Positions 57,032-64,000 of a stretch of 64,000 nt of DNA are shown here, one piece after another. The notes below the pieces were generated by a model that saw only the letters and a list, made by a program, of their open reading frames with translations, did not search any database and was not told where the DNA came from. A program made the position numbers and the translations under genes. Position 1 is the first letter of the stretch. Each line of letters starts with the position of its first letter. The DNA comes from Mycolicibacterium sp. CBMA 247 (lineage in GTDB: Bacteria > Actinomycetota > Actinomycetes > Mycobacteriales > Mycobacteriaceae): NCBI RefSeq assembly GCF_009729095.1, contig NZ_VTGX01000001.1:186001-250000 (forward strand), written 5' to 3'.

Positions 57032-57709
57032 TCAGCGGACCGCCAGGTGCTGCGCCTGGCTGCCGAAAACGTCCAGAAACGTCTGCGGCAACGTGCCTTT
57101 GGCGACGATCGAGGGATTCTGCGTGGGGAACGCAATACCGAAAACCGCCCAGCTGCCGACATTTTCGAAGGCGAAGTAGATGCTCTCTTCGCCACCGTTC
57201 AGGCGCATGGTCTGCTGATAGGCCAACACCGATGTCCGGGGTGCGGCCAGTCTGGTGGTGGTCATCGGGATGCCCTTGTCCGATGGGTCGAAGTAGGTGG
57301 AGAACTGTGCGCACCGTTGGGCTGTGGCCTCAAGCCGCTCCAGCGGAAGTGGCGAGGTCATCACGGTCAGCACCATGCGCGCCCCGTCGTAGGCCACGAT
57401 GATCTGCGCGGCACTACCCCGGCCGCGCTCGGCGGATTCAGCAATCACCCGGGTCAACCCGTCACTGCAGCCTGCCGGGTTGGACAGCATCGGTGGCGGT
57501 CCACCCGATCCGCCCGGGCCGGCACCGTCATCGGTGACCCGGTCGAACTGCACGCCCGGCGGGAAGTCCGCGGGTGTCAGGAGCACCTTCTCCAGGGTGG
57601 CGCCCGGCCAGGTCGGCGTGCCGACGATCACAGGCGCACAGCCGGACACCCAAAGCAAGGTGGCGACCGGCCCGACCAAAACCGCCACCCACCGATGGCG
57701 TCTTTCCAT
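57032..57709 (-). CDS. Putative lipoprotein with sensor-like domain
   Basis: A 225-residue exported protein. The hydrophobic signal ends in VSGC (Cys24), a usable lipobox. The mature part (LTPADFPPGVQFDRV, a Gly/Pro-rich loop, NPAGCSDGLTRVIAES, RCAQFSTYF) resembles mycobacterial DUF5642/PknH-like extracellular domains; two later cysteines could form a disulfide. It starts 9 bases after the cobQ stop and may be read with it. Function unknown. Confidence 0.8.
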   Translation of the reverse strand: MERRHRWVAVLVGPVATLLWVSGCAPVIVGTPTWPGATLEKVLLTPADFPPGVQFDRVTDDGAGPGGSGGPPPMLSNPAGCSDGLTRVIAESAERGRGSAAQIIVAYDGARMVLTVMTSPLPLERLEATAQRCAQFSTYFDPSDKGIPMTTTRLAAPRTSVLAYQQTMRLNGGEESIYFAFENVGSWAVFGIAFPTQNPSIVAKGTLPQTFLDVFGSQAQHLAVR

Positions 57710-57718
57710 ATGCCCAGG

Positions 57719-59224
57719 TTACCGAGGTGCGCCGGTCAGCGCAGTGCTCATGGTGGGCCGCGCCGGTGGCCCGTTCTGCAACAGGTCCATCACGGCGTCG
57801 ACGTCAAGATGGCCGGCCAGCAGATCGGCCATCAAATCCAACTGAGCGTCACGGCGGCCCCGCACATCGATGTCATCGGCAACCACGAATCCAGTGCGAC
57901 CCGCGCTTTCCGCAACTTCGGTGAGCCAGGCCCGGCGCAACCCATCGTTGTCGAGCAGACCGTGCCAGTGGGTGCCGTAGACCGCGCCGCGGCGGAGCCC
58001 GACGCCGAGCCAGTCGTCGGCCTCCGAGCGGATCACCTGGCCATGATGAATCTCGTAGCCCCACAACGGTTTTTCCCAGTGCCGCAAGGTCTTCTCGGGG
58101 GCGAACTCGATGTCGGCGTCGAGCAGGCCCAGACCCTCGACGGATACCGATCCAGCCGCTCCGAATTCGACGGCGTCCTCGATGCGACGGCACAGCATCT
58201 GGAAGCCGCCACATACGCCGAGCACAGGCCGCCCCTGCGCGGCGTGGGTGAGGATTGCGTCGGCCAGACCGCGGTGGTGCAGCCAGGCCAGGTCGCTCAC
58301 GGTGGCCTTGCTGCCGGGGATCACCACGAGGTCTGCGCCCGCGAGATCGGCGGCATCGGCGACCCAACGCACCGCGACACCCGGTTCGCAGGCCAGCGCC
58401 TCGATATCGGTGGAGTTGGAGATGCGCGGCAGTCTGATCGCGGCGACGGTGAGCGTCTGCTCGCCACGTGGCGGCTGCGGCACGCCCACCATGCCACCCG
58501 GCCGGACCGAGACCGAATCCTCGGTGTCGAGCCAGATTCCGTCGTCGAACGGGATCACGCCGTACGTGGGCCGCCCGGTCAGCTCCTGCAGCTGCCGCAA
58601 GCCGGGCTCGAGCAGGGCTTGGTCACCGCGGAACTTGTTCACGATGAAGCCCGCGATGAGCGCCTGGTCCTCGGGGGCCAGCACGGCAACGGTGCCGTGT
58701 AGATGGGCCAACAGGCCGCCGCGGTCGATATCGCCCACCACGACCACCGGCAGGTCCGCCGCGCGGGCCAGCCCCATGTTGGCCAGGTCGGTGGCGCGCA
58801 GGTTGATCTCGGCCGGCGAACCCGCGCCTTCACAGATCACCACGTCGAATTCGGATCTCAGCGAGGACAATTCGTCGGCGACCACCGCGGCGAGCCGGTC
58901 CCGGTGGGTGAAGTAGTCGCCCGCTGCCACCGTCCCGACCACCCGGCCGCGGATGACCAACTGCGAGGTGCGGTCCCCGCCGGGCTTGAGCAGGATCGGG
59001 TTGAATCTGGTGCTGGGAGCCAACCCGGCCGCGCGGGCCTGCATGGCCTGCGCCCGGCCGATCTCGCCGCCGTCGACCGTGACCGCCGAGTTGTTCGACA
59101 TGTTCTGCGCCTTGAACGGCGCCACCGACAGACCTTTGCGGACCAACAACCGACACAATCCAGCGACGACCATCGACTTGCCGGCATCGGAAGTGGTGCC
59201 GGCGACCAGCAGCGCCCCGCTCAC
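57719..59224 (-). CDS. cobQ: Cobyric acid synthase CobQ
   Basis: Adenosylcobyrinate a,c-diamide amidotransferase adding four amides at b, d, e and g. N-terminal ATP-binding domain: [20 protein letters not shown] and [11 protein letters not shown]-terminal class I glutamine amidotransferase domain with the nucleophile in [11 protein letters not shown] near residue 335 and [12 protein letters not shown]. Length 501. GTG start at 59224. In M. tuberculosis cobQ1 lies elsewhere, so its position beside mapB differs here. It links to cobO/cobB 24 kb away. Confidence 0.95.
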   Translation of the reverse strand: MSGALLVAGTTSDAGKSMVVAGLCRLLVRKGLSVAPFKAQNMSNNSAVTVDGGEIGRAQAMQARAAGLAPSTRFNPILLKPGGDRTSQLVIRGRVVGTVAAGDYFTHRDRLAAVVADELSSLRSEFDVVICEGAGSPAEINLRATDLANMGLARAADLPVVVVGDIDRGGLLAHLHGTVAVLAPEDQALIAGFIVNKFRGDQALLEPGLRQLQELTGRPTYGVIPFDDGIWLDTEDSVSVRPGGMVGVPQPPRGEQTLTVAAIRLPRISNSTDIEALACEPGVAVRWVADAADLAGADLVVIPGSKATVSDLAWLHHRGLADAILTHAAQGRPVLGVCGGFQMLCRRIEDAVEFGAAGSVSVEGLGLLDADIEFAPEKTLRHWEKPLWGYEIHHGQVIRSEADDWLGVGLRRGAVYGTHWHGLLDNDGLRRAWLTEVAESAGRTGFVVADDIDVRGRRDAQLDLMADLLAGHLDVDAVMDLLQNGPPARPTMSTALTGAPR

Positions 59225-59243
59225 GTTTCCTGCGCGAGCAGTA

Positions 59244-60101
59244 TCACGGCAGCGTCAGGATGTCGGCGCCGTCCTCGGTGACCACCAGGGTGTGTTCGAA
59301 CTGCGCGGTCCACTTGCGGTCCTTGGTCACCACGGTCCACTCGTCGTCCCAGATCTCGTAATCCAGGGTTCCCAGGTTGATCATCGGTTCGATGGTGAAG
59401 GTCATGCCCGGTTCCAACACGGTCTCGACAGCGGGCTGGTCGTAGTGCAACACCACCAGTCCGTTGTGGAACGTGGTGCCGATACCGTGCCCGGTGAAAT
59501 CACGAACCACGTTGTAGCCGAACCGGTTTGCGTAGGCCTCGATGACCCTGCCGACGATCGACAGCGCGCGCCCGGGCTTGACCGCCTTGATGGCGCGCGT
59601 GGTCGCCTCGTGGGTCCGCTCGACGAGTAGCCGGTGTTCCTCGGAGACGTCGCCGGCCAGGAAGGTGGCATTCGTGTCGCCGTGCACGCCGTCGATGTAA
59701 GCGGTGACGTCGATGTTGACGATGTCACCGTCCTCGATCACCGTCGAGTCCGGGATGCCGTGGCAGATCACCTCGTTCAGCGAGGTGCAGCACGACTTGG
59801 GAAATCCCTTGTAGCCCAACGTGGATGGATACGCACCGTGGTCGATCATATAGTCGTGGGCAATGCGGTCCAGCTCGTCGGTGGTGACGCCGGGCGCCAA
59901 AGCCTTGCCGGCCTCGGCCAGGGCGGCCGCCGCGATCCGGCCCGCGACACGCATCTTCTCGATCACCTCGGGGGTTTGCACCCAGGGTTCACTGCCCTCC
60001 TGCACGGTGGGCTGCCAGGCATACTCCGGCCGCGGGATCGACTTGGGAACCGTCAGGGTCGGTGCGAGCACGCCGGGGCTCAGGGCGGTACGAACAGGCA
60101 T
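59244..60101 (-). CDS. map: Type I methionine aminopeptidase MapB
   Basis: Removes N-terminal methionine from nascent proteins, Rv2861c. The 285-residue protein has an N-terminal extension with a PxxP-like [11 protein letters not shown], as in actinobacterial type 1c enzymes, then the metal ligands in [20 protein letters not shown] (two Asp), GHGIGTTFH (His), FTIEPMI (Glu) and [13 protein letters not shown] (Glu). The start is not fixed; the frame begins at 60101 and later starts would cut the extension. Confidence 0.97.
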   Translation of the reverse strand: MPVRTALSPGVLAPTLTVPKSIPRPEYAWQPTVQEGSEPWVQTPEVIEKMRVAGRIAAAALAEAGKALAPGVTTDELDRIAHDYMIDHGAYPSTLGYKGFPKSCCTSLNEVICHGIPDSTVIEDGDIVNIDVTAYIDGVHGDTNATFLAGDVSEEHRLLVERTHEATTRAIKAVKPGRALSIVGRVIEAYANRFGYNVVRDFTGHGIGTTFHNGLVVLHYDQPAVETVLEPGMTFTIEPMINLGTLDYEIWDDEWTVVTKDRKWTAQFEHTLVVTEDGADILTLP

Positions 60102-60117
60102 GCGGACAGCTTAAACG

Positions 60118-60702
60118 TCAGCCCACCGACAACGCCTCCAGCGCCGTGCGCACCCGCTGCGGCAGCGATCCGCCGTGCTGCAGCCAGTCGTCCAGGGCGA
60201 TGCGCACCGACGCCATGGCCAGTGCGCCGATGAGCCGGGGCCGGGCGTCGCCGGGGGTCAGATCGGCGAATCTGGGGGCCACCAGCTCGGCGATGGCCGT
60301 CTCGTAACCGACATAGATATGTAGCGTCCAGGCGTTGAGCGCCTGGGATGACCGGGTCAATATGGCCAGCTCGCGCACCTGGTCGCTGATGGTGTCGAAA
60401 CCGTCGCCGAGGCCGCAGAACGCGGCCACCACGGCGTCGCGCGCCGACAATCCGCTGGGCTGGGCGGCCAGTTGCGCGGTGATCACGCCCAGCCAGTGCC
60501 TGGTAATCCCGTTGGCGACGGCGTCCTCCTTGGACGCGAAGTACCGGAAGAAAGTGGCCCGTCCGACCTCGGCCTCGGCGGCTATCCGCTCCACAGTGGT
60601 TGCGGCGAGCCCGTCCGCGGCCACCAGCGTCGCGGCACATGCGGCGATCCGGTCGCGGGTCGCCTGGCGTTTGCGGACATTCAGGGGAATGGATTCGGTC
60701 AT
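60118..60702 (-). CDS. TetR/AcrR family transcriptional regulator
   Basis: A 194-residue regulator with the helix-turn-helix at about residues 10-58 (RDRIAACAATLVAADGLAAT, VERIAAEAEVGRATFFRYFASKED) and a TetR-type ligand domain. The ATG at 60702 is chosen; the longer frame to 60726 would begin inside the operator. Two matching 15-base inverted repeats lie directly upstream, between this gene and the divergent DUF1214 gene, so it likely represses both directions. Confidence 0.92.
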   Translation of the reverse strand: MTESIPLNVRKRQATRDRIAACAATLVAADGLAATTVERIAAEAEVGRATFFRYFASKEDAVANGITRHWLGVITAQLAAQPSGLSARDAVVAAFCGLGDGFDTISDQVRELAILTRSSQALNAWTLHIYVGYETAIAELVAPRFADLTPGDARPRLIGALAMASVRIALDDWLQHGGSLPQRVRTALEALSVG

Positions 60703-60710
60703 TTCATGTA

Positions 60711-60742
60711 TGAGACTACGTCTCATTTGAGATCGTGTCTCG
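60711..60742. promoter_or_regulatory. Double TetR operator
   Basis: TGAGAC-tac-GTCTCA (60711-60725) is a perfect 15-base inverted repeat and TGAGAtcgtgTCTCG (60728-60742) is a second, near-perfect one, 17 bases apart. They fill the 41-base gap between the TetR ATG and the DUF1214 ATG at 60744, so occupation would block both starts. The shared half-site is TGAGA. Confidence 0.75.
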
Positions 60743-60743
60743 C

Positions 60744-61805
60744 ATGAGCGAAGAACACGCCCCCAAAACCCTCGAAGCCTGGCAGTTCGTCCAGAAAATG
60801 CTCGGCGACATCACCGAGATCGTGAAAGCCGATGCCCGAGACGAACACGAACTGCTCGACGGACTGCGGGTGGTGTCCCGTGTGACGGCACTGTGCTCGG
60901 AGCTGTCAGTGGAGGCCGACCCGGAACTGCCGTGGTTCTTCGACATGTGCTCACCCACCAGGATGGTCGGCGGACCAAATCCCGACGGCCGCTACCTGCT
61001 CGCGATGATCCGCGGCGACCGGACCTACCGGATCACCGGAACCCGGGGCAACAGCGCCTATCTGGGCTTCCAGGTTCTCGCAGGCACCGGCATGACTCCG
61101 CGCCGGATGGCCGCCTACCTCAGCGATACCGAACTGAACCTCGACGGCGACGCCTTTACGATCATCGTCTCGGCCGAACGCCCGGCCGGACTCGACGGCG
61201 CACAATGGCTGCAGATCCCCGCCGACGCCGCCTCGATCGTGGTGCGCGAGTACATAGGTGAGGCGGCCACCGAGACGCCGGCCACCCTGAACATCGAGAC
61301 CCTCGACGCCTGTCCCCCGCGGGCGCTGACCGACGCCGAGGTTGCCGAGCAGTTCACCGCGATGGCCTGGACGGTGATGAAGCTGACGACTCTGCACCGC
61401 ACCATCAAGCCGGAACTGATGACCGAGCCCAACCAGCTCGTCACCGCCGAAGCCGCCGCGCTGGGGTCCGCAGACACCACACCCGACAACCTCTACATGA
61501 TCGGCACGTTCGATCTCGCCGACGACGAGACACTGCAGCTGGAGTTCACCCCGCCGGACACCCGCTACTGGAACGTCACGCTGGAGAACATCTGGCACGA
61601 ATGCATCGAACCGCGGCGCAGACACAGCTCGGTGACTGATAGGGGCGTCCATCCCGGTACCGACGGAAAGGTCCGAATTGCCATCGCCGCCTTGGACTCC
61701 GGCCACGGTCACTGGCTGGATACCGGCGGTCGCCGCCGCGGATTCGTGGTGCTGCGCTGGCTGGACAATCCGGCCGCGCCCGAGGTGAAGGTGACCGTCA
61801 AATGA
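60744..61805 (+). CDS. DUF1214 domain protein
   Basis: A 353-residue protein of unknown function with a C-terminal DUF1214-like region (about 240-350: LYMIGTFDLADDETLQLEF, TPPDTRYWNVTLENIWHECI, RGFVVLRWLDN). Similar mycobacterial proteins are found next to sulfotransferases and steroid or lipid genes. No signal peptide or membrane span. The ATG at 60744 follows the second operator copy; the GTG at 60735 lies inside it. The last 4 bases overlap the sulfotransferase gene (ATGA). Confidence 0.85.
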   Translation: MSEEHAPKTLEAWQFVQKMLGDITEIVKADARDEHELLDGLRVVSRVTALCSELSVEADPELPWFFDMCSPTRMVGGPNPDGRYLLAMIRGDRTYRITGTRGNSAYLGFQVLAGTGMTPRRMAAYLSDTELNLDGDAFTIIVSAERPAGLDGAQWLQIPADAASIVVREYIGEAATETPATLNIETLDACPPRALTDAEVAEQFTAMAWTVMKLTTLHRTIKPELMTEPNQLVTAEAAALGSADTTPDNLYMIGTFDLADDETLQLEFTPPDTRYWNVTLENIWHECIEPRRRHSSVTDRGVHPGTDGKVRIAIAALDSGHGHWLDTGGRRRGFVVLRWLDNPAAPEVKVTVK

Positions 61806-62992
61806 GCCGTTTTGATCCCGACACCCTGATCGCACAAGCCTGCGAGCTCGCGGGCAGCGACGATTTCGGCGAACCCGCCGGCTGGCGTGAGGACCTCGCG
61901 CTGCTGACCGACGGGCTGGCAACCGAGGCCCGGCTCAACGACTTGGGCGTCGAGATCGCCGTGATGGACATCGTCGGACCGCTGGTCAACCGGCTCCGAA
62001 TCATGCAGTGGCGTAACGAGAATCCCGACGTTGCCAGCACCCCCGTCACGCGGCCCATCTTCATCGTCGGCCAGCCCCGCACCGGCACCACGATCCTGTT
62101 CGATCTGCTCGCGCAGGATCCCGCGTTGCGTCCCCCGCTCACCTGGGAGGTCGACGCTCCATGGCCGCTGCCGCAGCCCGGTACCTACACCACAGATCCG
62201 CGTATCGCCCAGATCCAGGCCAACATCGAGATGTCCGAACAGCTGGTGCCCGGACTGCTCGCGCATCACCCGATGGGTGCGCTGGTCGGGCAGGAGTGTG
62301 TGCGGATGTCGGCCGGACAGTTCTGCAGCATGATCTTCTCGGTGCAGTACCGGCTGCCCACCTACTACCGCTGGCTGCTACATGACGCCGACCACCGCAA
62401 CGCCTACCGCTACCACCGGATGTTCCTGCAGCACCTGCAATCCGGCGTTCCAGGAATCGGTGCATCCACACCGACCTGTCAATGGCTACTGAAATCGCCT
62501 GCGCATCTGTGGCAACTGGACGCGCTGGTCGCCGAGTACCCGGACGCGCTGATCGTGCAGACCCACCGCGATCCGCTCAACGTCATCTCCTCGATCGCGG
62601 CACTCACCACGCACCTGCGTCGGCTGGCCTCCGATGACAGCGATATCACCGAGTGCGCCCAGCAGTCGCGTGAGGAGATCACCGTCGGACTGGAGCACTC
62701 GATGAAGGCCCGCGACTCGGGGGCGCTGGCCCCCGGCCAGATCGTCGACGTCCAGTTCGCCGACTTCATCCGCGATCCGTTCGCCACCATCCGCTGCCTC
62801 TACGACGCAATGGACCGCGAGTTCACCCCCGTGGCCGAGCAGCGCATGCGCGACTTCCTGGCCGCGCACCCCGGGGACACCAGCGGTGCGCGATACACCT
62901 GGAGCAACACCGGTCTCGACGCCGAGGAGGTCCGCGCCCAGGTCACCGGCTATCAGGAGCGGTTCGGCGTACCCACCGAGGCGCTGCGGTGA
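61802..62992 (+). CDS. PAPS-dependent sulfotransferase family protein
   Basis: Transfers sulfate from PAPS to an unknown acceptor, perhaps a glycolipid or sterol. The 5'-phosphosulfate loop is GQPRTGTTILFDLLAQDP near residue 90; the 3'-phosphate-binding segment is VQTHRDPLNVISSIAAL near residue 258; the catalytic base region WLLKSPAHLWQLDAL precedes it. Length 396 matches the mycobacterial Stf-like group. It is translationally coupled to the DUF1214 gene under the TetR operator. Confidence 0.92.
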   Translation: MSRFDPDTLIAQACELAGSDDFGEPAGWREDLALLTDGLATEARLNDLGVEIAVMDIVGPLVNRLRIMQWRNENPDVASTPVTRPIFIVGQPRTGTTILFDLLAQDPALRPPLTWEVDAPWPLPQPGTYTTDPRIAQIQANIEMSEQLVPGLLAHHPMGALVGQECVRMSAGQFCSMIFSVQYRLPTYYRWLLHDADHRNAYRYHRMFLQHLQSGVPGIGASTPTCQWLLKSPAHLWQLDALVAEYPDALIVQTHRDPLNVISSIAALTTHLRRLASDDSDITECAQQSREEITVGLEHSMKARDSGALAPGQIVDVQFADFIRDPFATIRCLYDAMDREFTPVAEQRMRDFLAAHPGDTSGARYTWSNTGLDAEEVRAQVTGYQERFGVPTEALR

Positions 62993-63020
62993 CGCCATAG
63001 AGAGCGCTCCTCTCAGTAAC

Positions 63021-63037
63021 CGGTAATGGTGTTACCG
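63021..63037. promoter_or_regulatory. Palindrome upstream of the thioesterase gene
   Basis: CGGTAA-tggtg-TTACCG is a perfect 6-5-6 inverted repeat, 24 bases before the thioesterase ATG. GTAAC-N10-GTTAC overlaps it. The size and spacing suit a TetR- or GntR-type operator, but no regulator gene adjoins it; the nearest TetR gene (60118-60702) has a different operator sequence. Confidence 0.5.
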
Positions 63038-63061
63038 TACGGGGGTGATTGAGGCACGGCG

Positions 63062-63442
63062 ATGACCGAAACCGTTCATGTGCTGGAACTGCTGGACTAC
63101 CGCGAGGTGGAGTCGAGCGCTGACCGGCTGGTGCTGGAGATGGACAACCGGCCCGACCTCGCCAACGTCCGCGGCGCCCTGCAGGGCGGGCTGGTGGCCA
63201 CCCTGATCGATATCGCGGCAGGCATGCTGGCCGGCAGTGCCAGCGGTTTCGGTTATGACGTGACGACCGCCGACCTCAACATCCACTTCCTGGCCCCGAT
63301 CATGGGCACGGCCCGCGCGGAGGCGAAGATCGTGCGGGCCGGCAAACGGCTCATCGTGACGTCGGTCGATGTCACCGACATCACCCGCGATCGGCTCGCC
63401 GCTCGCGCGACGCTGACGTTCGCGGTGCTTGAGCCGCGCTGA
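63062..63442 (+). CDS. PaaI family hotdog-fold thioesterase
   Basis: Acyl-CoA thioesterase-like protein of 126 residues. The hotdog signature RGALQGGLVATLIDIAAGML near residue 38 contains the Asp of the PaaI active site, followed by DLNIHFLAPIMGTARAEAKI and LTFAVL. The ATG at 63062 is used; the nearby GTG at 63044 is out of frame and stops. The gene stands alone with a palindromic site in front and converges on the DUF1707 gene. Confidence 0.92.
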   Translation: MTETVHVLELLDYREVESSADRLVLEMDNRPDLANVRGALQGGLVATLIDIAAGMLAGSASGFGYDVTTADLNIHFLAPIMGTARAEAKIVRAGKRLIVTSVDVTDITRDRLAARATLTFAVLEPR

Positions 63443-63444
63443 CA

Positions 63445-64000
63445 TCAGGACCGGCGCAGCGTCAGCTTCCAGTTCCGGCGCGGGCCGCGGATCTCAACCG
63501 AGCCGCACACCACTCGCCCGGTCAGGATGACGTGCGGAGTGCCGTCGCCCGGGGCGTCACGGCGATGATCACTGGCACTGCCCACGATCACCTCGACGTC
63601 ATCGATCGACGCGCTGGCCCCTTCGGGCAGCCGGATCTCCACGGACCCGAATTTCATGTCCAGCTCGATGACCACCATCGGCCCCGCGAACCGGGCCCGG
63701 GTCAGATCCAGCTCGACCGAACCCATGCGGCGCACCAACGCCAGCCGGGTCGGAACCGTCCATTCGCCACTGCGTTTCAGCGAGCCGAGTACACCGCGCA
63801 ACTCGACCCGGTCGGCGGCCGTGGTGACGATCGCTCCGGGCCCTGGCAGGTCGCCCACCAAGGCATCGAGGTCGGAATGCAGACGGGCCTGCGACACCAT
63901 CGCCGAGCGCTCCTCGAACTCGGCGATGTCGATCAGTCCGAGTGCCACGGCATTGTGCAGCCGCCGCATCGTCCCGTTGCGATCTGCATCGGAGACGCGC
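63445..64000 (-). CDS. DUF1707 domain membrane-associated protein (5' end outside window)
   Basis: Incomplete at its N-terminus: the frame stays open to the window end, and the codons beyond the internal Met at 63969 read RVSDADRNGTM, the normal DUF1707 start, so the true start is at or just beyond 64000. The DUF1707 domain (VALGLIDIAEFEERSAMVSQ) is followed by a beta-rich domain with repeated GSVELDL, GSVEIRLP and GSVEIRGP segments, as in bacterial adhesin-like DUF2154/LiaF-type proteins. No membrane span is visible in this part. Function unknown. Confidence 0.88.
   Translation of the reverse strand, partial: RVSDADRNGTMRRLHNAVALGLIDIAEFEERSAMVSQARLHSDLDALVGDLPGPGAIVTTAADRVELRGVLGSLKRSGEWTVPTRLALVRRMGSVELDLTRARFAGPMVVIELDMKFGSVEIRLPEGASASIDDVEVIVGSASDHRRDAPGDGTPHVILTGRVVCGSVEIRGPRRNWKLTLRRS

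Overview
The window is a GC-rich chromosomal segment from a mycobacterium, most likely a rapid grower of the Mycolicibacterium type. Gene order follows the M. tuberculosis Rv2782c-Rv2861c region closely (pepR, gpsI, lppU, rpsO, ribF, sirR/mntR, truB, pptT, pptH, dinF, nrnA, rbfA, infB, ylxR, nusA, rimP, proS, efpA, cysG, cobB, cobO, chelatase, mqo, mtr, nicT, aldC, glnA4, mapB). Mycothiol and phosphopantetheinyl-hydrolase genes and a class A beta-lactamase agree with this. I see no insertion sequence, prophage, CRISPR array, tRNA or rRNA. No gene-free stretch exceeds 300 bases; the longest is the 292-base gpsI/lppU gap, annotated below.

Layout. 1-7.3 kb: small heat-shock protein, beta-lactamase, then the RNA and cofactor run pepR-gpsI-lppU-rpsO-ribF. 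7.3-10.6 kb: a DtxR-type regulator, then a two-gene sulfur-scavenging flavoenzyme pair behind a triplicated 9-mer. 10.6-17.4 kb: truB, pptT and pptH, then a secreted protein, a CocE-type hydrolase, two small DUF proteins and an enoyl-CoA hydratase. 17.4-25.3 kb: the translation and RNA-decay string from dinF to rimP. 25.4-30.5 kb: a lipoprotein/ferritin-like pair, proS, a VOC protein and efpA. 30.5-37.8 kb: corrin and siroheme genes cysG, cobB, cobO and a BchI-BchD-type chelatase, then a GNAT protein and mqo. 37.8-41 kb: a TetR gene with a double operator, a hydrolase and mtr. 41-49.3 kb: nicT with an ArsR-type sensor, then a gamma-glutamyl amine catabolic cluster (glnA4, gamma-glutamyl hydrolase, aldehyde dehydrogenase, SDR, GntR regulator) with a divergent permease. 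49.3-56.3 kb: a SWIM/SNF2 ATPase and the two-gene NAGGN osmolyte synthesis module. 56.4-64 kb: small hydrolase-like protein, lipoprotein, cobQ, map, a TetR-controlled DUF1214/sulfotransferase pair, a PaaI-type thioesterase and a DUF1707 protein cut by the window end.

Two metabolic themes recur. Cobalt and corrin metabolism is spread over nicT, its presumed metal sensor, the chelatase, cobO, cobB, cysG and cobQ. Nitrogen and amine metabolism is concentrated in the glnA4 cluster and the NAGGN genes.

The least described material is non-coding. There is a dispersed repeat whose first bases supply the stop codon of the gene in front. A second tandem repeat does the same at nrnA. A long stem with a mutually exclusive alternative hairpin lies between cobO and cobB. 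Several perfect or near-perfect palindromes sit at intergenic positions where operators are expected. All functional assignments come from reading motifs and gene order; no database search was run.
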